Source: an uncultured archaeon
Lineage (GTDB): Archaea; Halobacteriota; Halobacteria; Halobacteriales; Haloferacaceae
Length of the DNA: 51,136 nucleotides
Assembly: GCA_937138675.1 (NCBI GenBank)
Contig: CAKZPG010000047.1
Span: forward strand, 1 to 51,136
Direction: 5' to 3'
The translations under genes were made by a program, and so were the position numbers. Below the pieces are notes generated by a model, which was not told the origin of the DNA, searched no databases, and saw only the letters and a list, made by a program, of their open reading frames with translations. Shown piece after piece: positions 50,061-51,136 of the stretch (within the stretch, counting starts at the first letter, position 1; each line of letters opens with the position of its first letter).

Positions 50061-50860
50061 CAATCGTCCCCCACGAACTCGTCGACGAGTCGCTCGCGCT
50101 CGTCGGTTGCGAACTGGTCCCACCAGACCTCTGCCTCGTAGGCACGCGCGTCCTCCATGTTCGTGTCGGCGGCGTAGTTGAACGCCTCCTTCGAGCGCTT
50201 GACCGCCCGTCGCCCGGTATCTTGGATGGCCTCGATCACGCCGTTGACCGTCTCGTCCAGCGCCTCAACGTCTTCGACTACCTCGTTGACGAGCCCGGCC
50301 TCGTAGGCGGCGTCGGCGCCGACGAAGCCGGCGGTGAACACGACTTCCTTCGCCTTTGCCTCGCCCATCAGCTGGATCGCGCGGTGGCTCGCGCCGCCGG
50401 AGGGGATCTGGCCGATGTTCGCAACCGGAACGCCGAACGTGGAGTCCTCGGTCGCGTAGCGCATATCACAGAACATCGCGACGATCAGGCCGCCGCCGAC
50501 GGCGTAGCCGTCGATCTTGGCGATAACCGGCGCGTGAAGGGTCAGGGGCTGTTTGTAGATGTCGAAGAACATTTCTTGGCGGTCCTTCTGCCGCGGGTCG
50601 TGGTCCTCGGCCGGACCGGCGTACTGGTCGATATCCGCGCCCGCAGAGAACGCGTCCGCTCCCTCGCCTTGGATGACGACGACGTCGATCGACCGGTCAA
50701 GTTGGAGCTCAGAGAACGCCCGCTGGAGGTCAAGCATCACCTCCGTCGAGAGCGCGTTCAGCTTCTCTGGTCGGTGGAACTCAATCGTGGCGACGCCGTC
50801 GGTGATGTTGACGGTGATACTCTCGTAGGCCTCGTAGCTGACCATATCCTCCGCGTCCAC
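50060..50860 (-). CDS. Enoyl-CoA hydratase/isomerase (crotonase family)
   Basis: The 266-residue crotonase-fold protein has VATIEFHRPEKLNALSTEVM, the oxyanion loop DAFSAGADIDQYAGPAEDHD, AKIDGYAVGGGLIVAMFCDM and FGVPVANIGQIPSGGASHRA. In this last segment the place of the usual catalytic glutamate is taken by a glycine-rich stretch, so hydratase activity is less certain than the fold. The start is a GTG at 50860; ATG 50845 is an alternative. The next feature, 79 bases upstream, is the truncated TnpB gene. Confidence 0.85.
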   Translation of the reverse strand: MDAEDMVSYEAYESITVNITDGVATIEFHRPEKLNALSTEVMLDLQRAFSELQLDRSIDVVVIQGEGADAFSAGADIDQYAGPAEDHDPRQKDRQEMFFDIYKQPLTLHAPVIAKIDGYAVGGGLIVAMFCDMRYATEDSTFGVPVANIGQIPSGGASHRAIQLMGEAKAKEVVFTAGFVGADAAYEAGLVNEVVEDVEALDETVNGVIEAIQDTGRRAVKRSKEAFNYAADTNMEDARAYEAEVWWDQFATDERERLVDEFVGDD

Positions 50861-50939
50861 GGGTTAGACTATCACACTTACGAAGAGTCAACCAGCCCGC
50901 CTCGCCCACTCGCACGCGAAGGCTGTGAACTACCCTACC

Positions 50940-51136
50940 CTACTCGCTCACGGCTGACGCCGTTCGCTCGTTGAGGGGAGGGCTTCCTGCTTCCACGACG
51001 CGCTTTGCAGATACAGGTGTATCCACAGGGAGCGCAGTCTCCACAGGCGTTGATTCGGAGTGTCCCACTCCTACATCTTGTAGACCGCGAGAAAGAATGT
51101 TCCACGCCGCGTTCACGTCCCTGTCCGCCTCAAACC
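50940..51136 (-). CDS. tnpB: TnpB (IS200/IS605 family) C-terminus, partial
   Basis: The minus strand enters the window as FEADRDVNAAWNILSRGLQD and continues with VGVGHSESTP, SAKRVVEAGSPPLNER and a TAG at 50940-50942. RDVNAAxNI carries the last RuvC aspartate of TnpB, the RNA-guided nuclease ancestral to Cas12. Only about 65 residues are visible. The stop is followed by GGGTAGTTCAC, matching the left-edge copy. No TnpA is in view. Confidence 0.88.
   Translation of the reverse strand, partial: FEADRDVNAAWNILSRGLQDVGVGHSESTPVETALPVDTPVSAKRVVEAGSPPLNERTASAVSE

Noticed and set aside
1-51136. CRISPR array or cas genes
   Set aside because: No regularly spaced direct repeats and no Cas protein motifs were seen. 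The only relative is the TnpB C-terminus at the edges.

Overview
The window is haloarchaeal (class Halobacteria). The DNA is GC-rich and the proteins are strongly acidic. It carries archaeal information-processing genes (primase large subunit, RfcC, RNase Z, thermosome, SRP54/FtsY, aIF1A, aIF6, eL39/eL31/eL18a), a halo-type Tat lipoprotein, and many promoters whose TATA element sits about 27 bases before the start codon, as expected for leaderless mRNAs. From memory, and not checked, much of the gene order (rnz, rfcC, asd; rio1, KH protein, thermosome; SRP54, ftsY, pfdA, L18a, aIF6, L31e, L39e) resembles one region of the Haloferax volcanii chromosome.

Both edges cut into the 3' end of a TnpB gene (IS200/IS605 type). 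The two copies converge into the window and share an 11-base tail in inverted orientation. The window may therefore be one contig broken at repeats.

Layout: (1) 375-15177, housekeeping: priL, hjc, ahcY and an SAH/MTA deaminase (a methyl-cycle pair), hisG, trmG10, asd overlapping rfcC, rnz and a DUF460 protein. (2) 15640-21804: tyrS, aIF1A, a GMP reductase/IMPDH-like enzyme, rio1, a KH protein and the thermosome. (3) 21889-25090, accessory: a membrane protein, then an aldolase, an amidohydrolase and a Rieske protein, ending at a tRNA-Arg(UCU). (4) 25416-34723: UPF0200/UPF0201, nucleoside-recognition protein, two MgtE half-transporters, an MFS carrier, then a translation and protein-targeting cluster. 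(5) 35583-38423: TPR protein, DUF424, sufS and sufU. (6) 38424-39634: 1.2 kb with no confident gene but notable inverted repeats. (7) ubaA. (8) 40715-50860: an eight-gene acyl-CoA/dicarboxylate catabolic island (isocitrate-lyase family, TcuA-like flavoprotein, two CaiB/BaiF CoA-transferases, MaoC hydratase, acyl-CoA dehydrogenase, ADP-forming acyl-CoA synthetase, enoyl-CoA hydratase).

A recurring theme is gene decay. There is a SWIM zinc-finger gene with one in-frame TGA, a CPBP-protease remnant, a frameshifted small membrane protein, and a ThpR gene carrying a frameshift and a nonsense codon that runs in frame into the tail of an M48 protease. The best candidates for something undescribed are the 586-bp element at 38686-39271, which has inverted ends and mutually exclusive internal pairings, and the catabolic island at 40715-50860.
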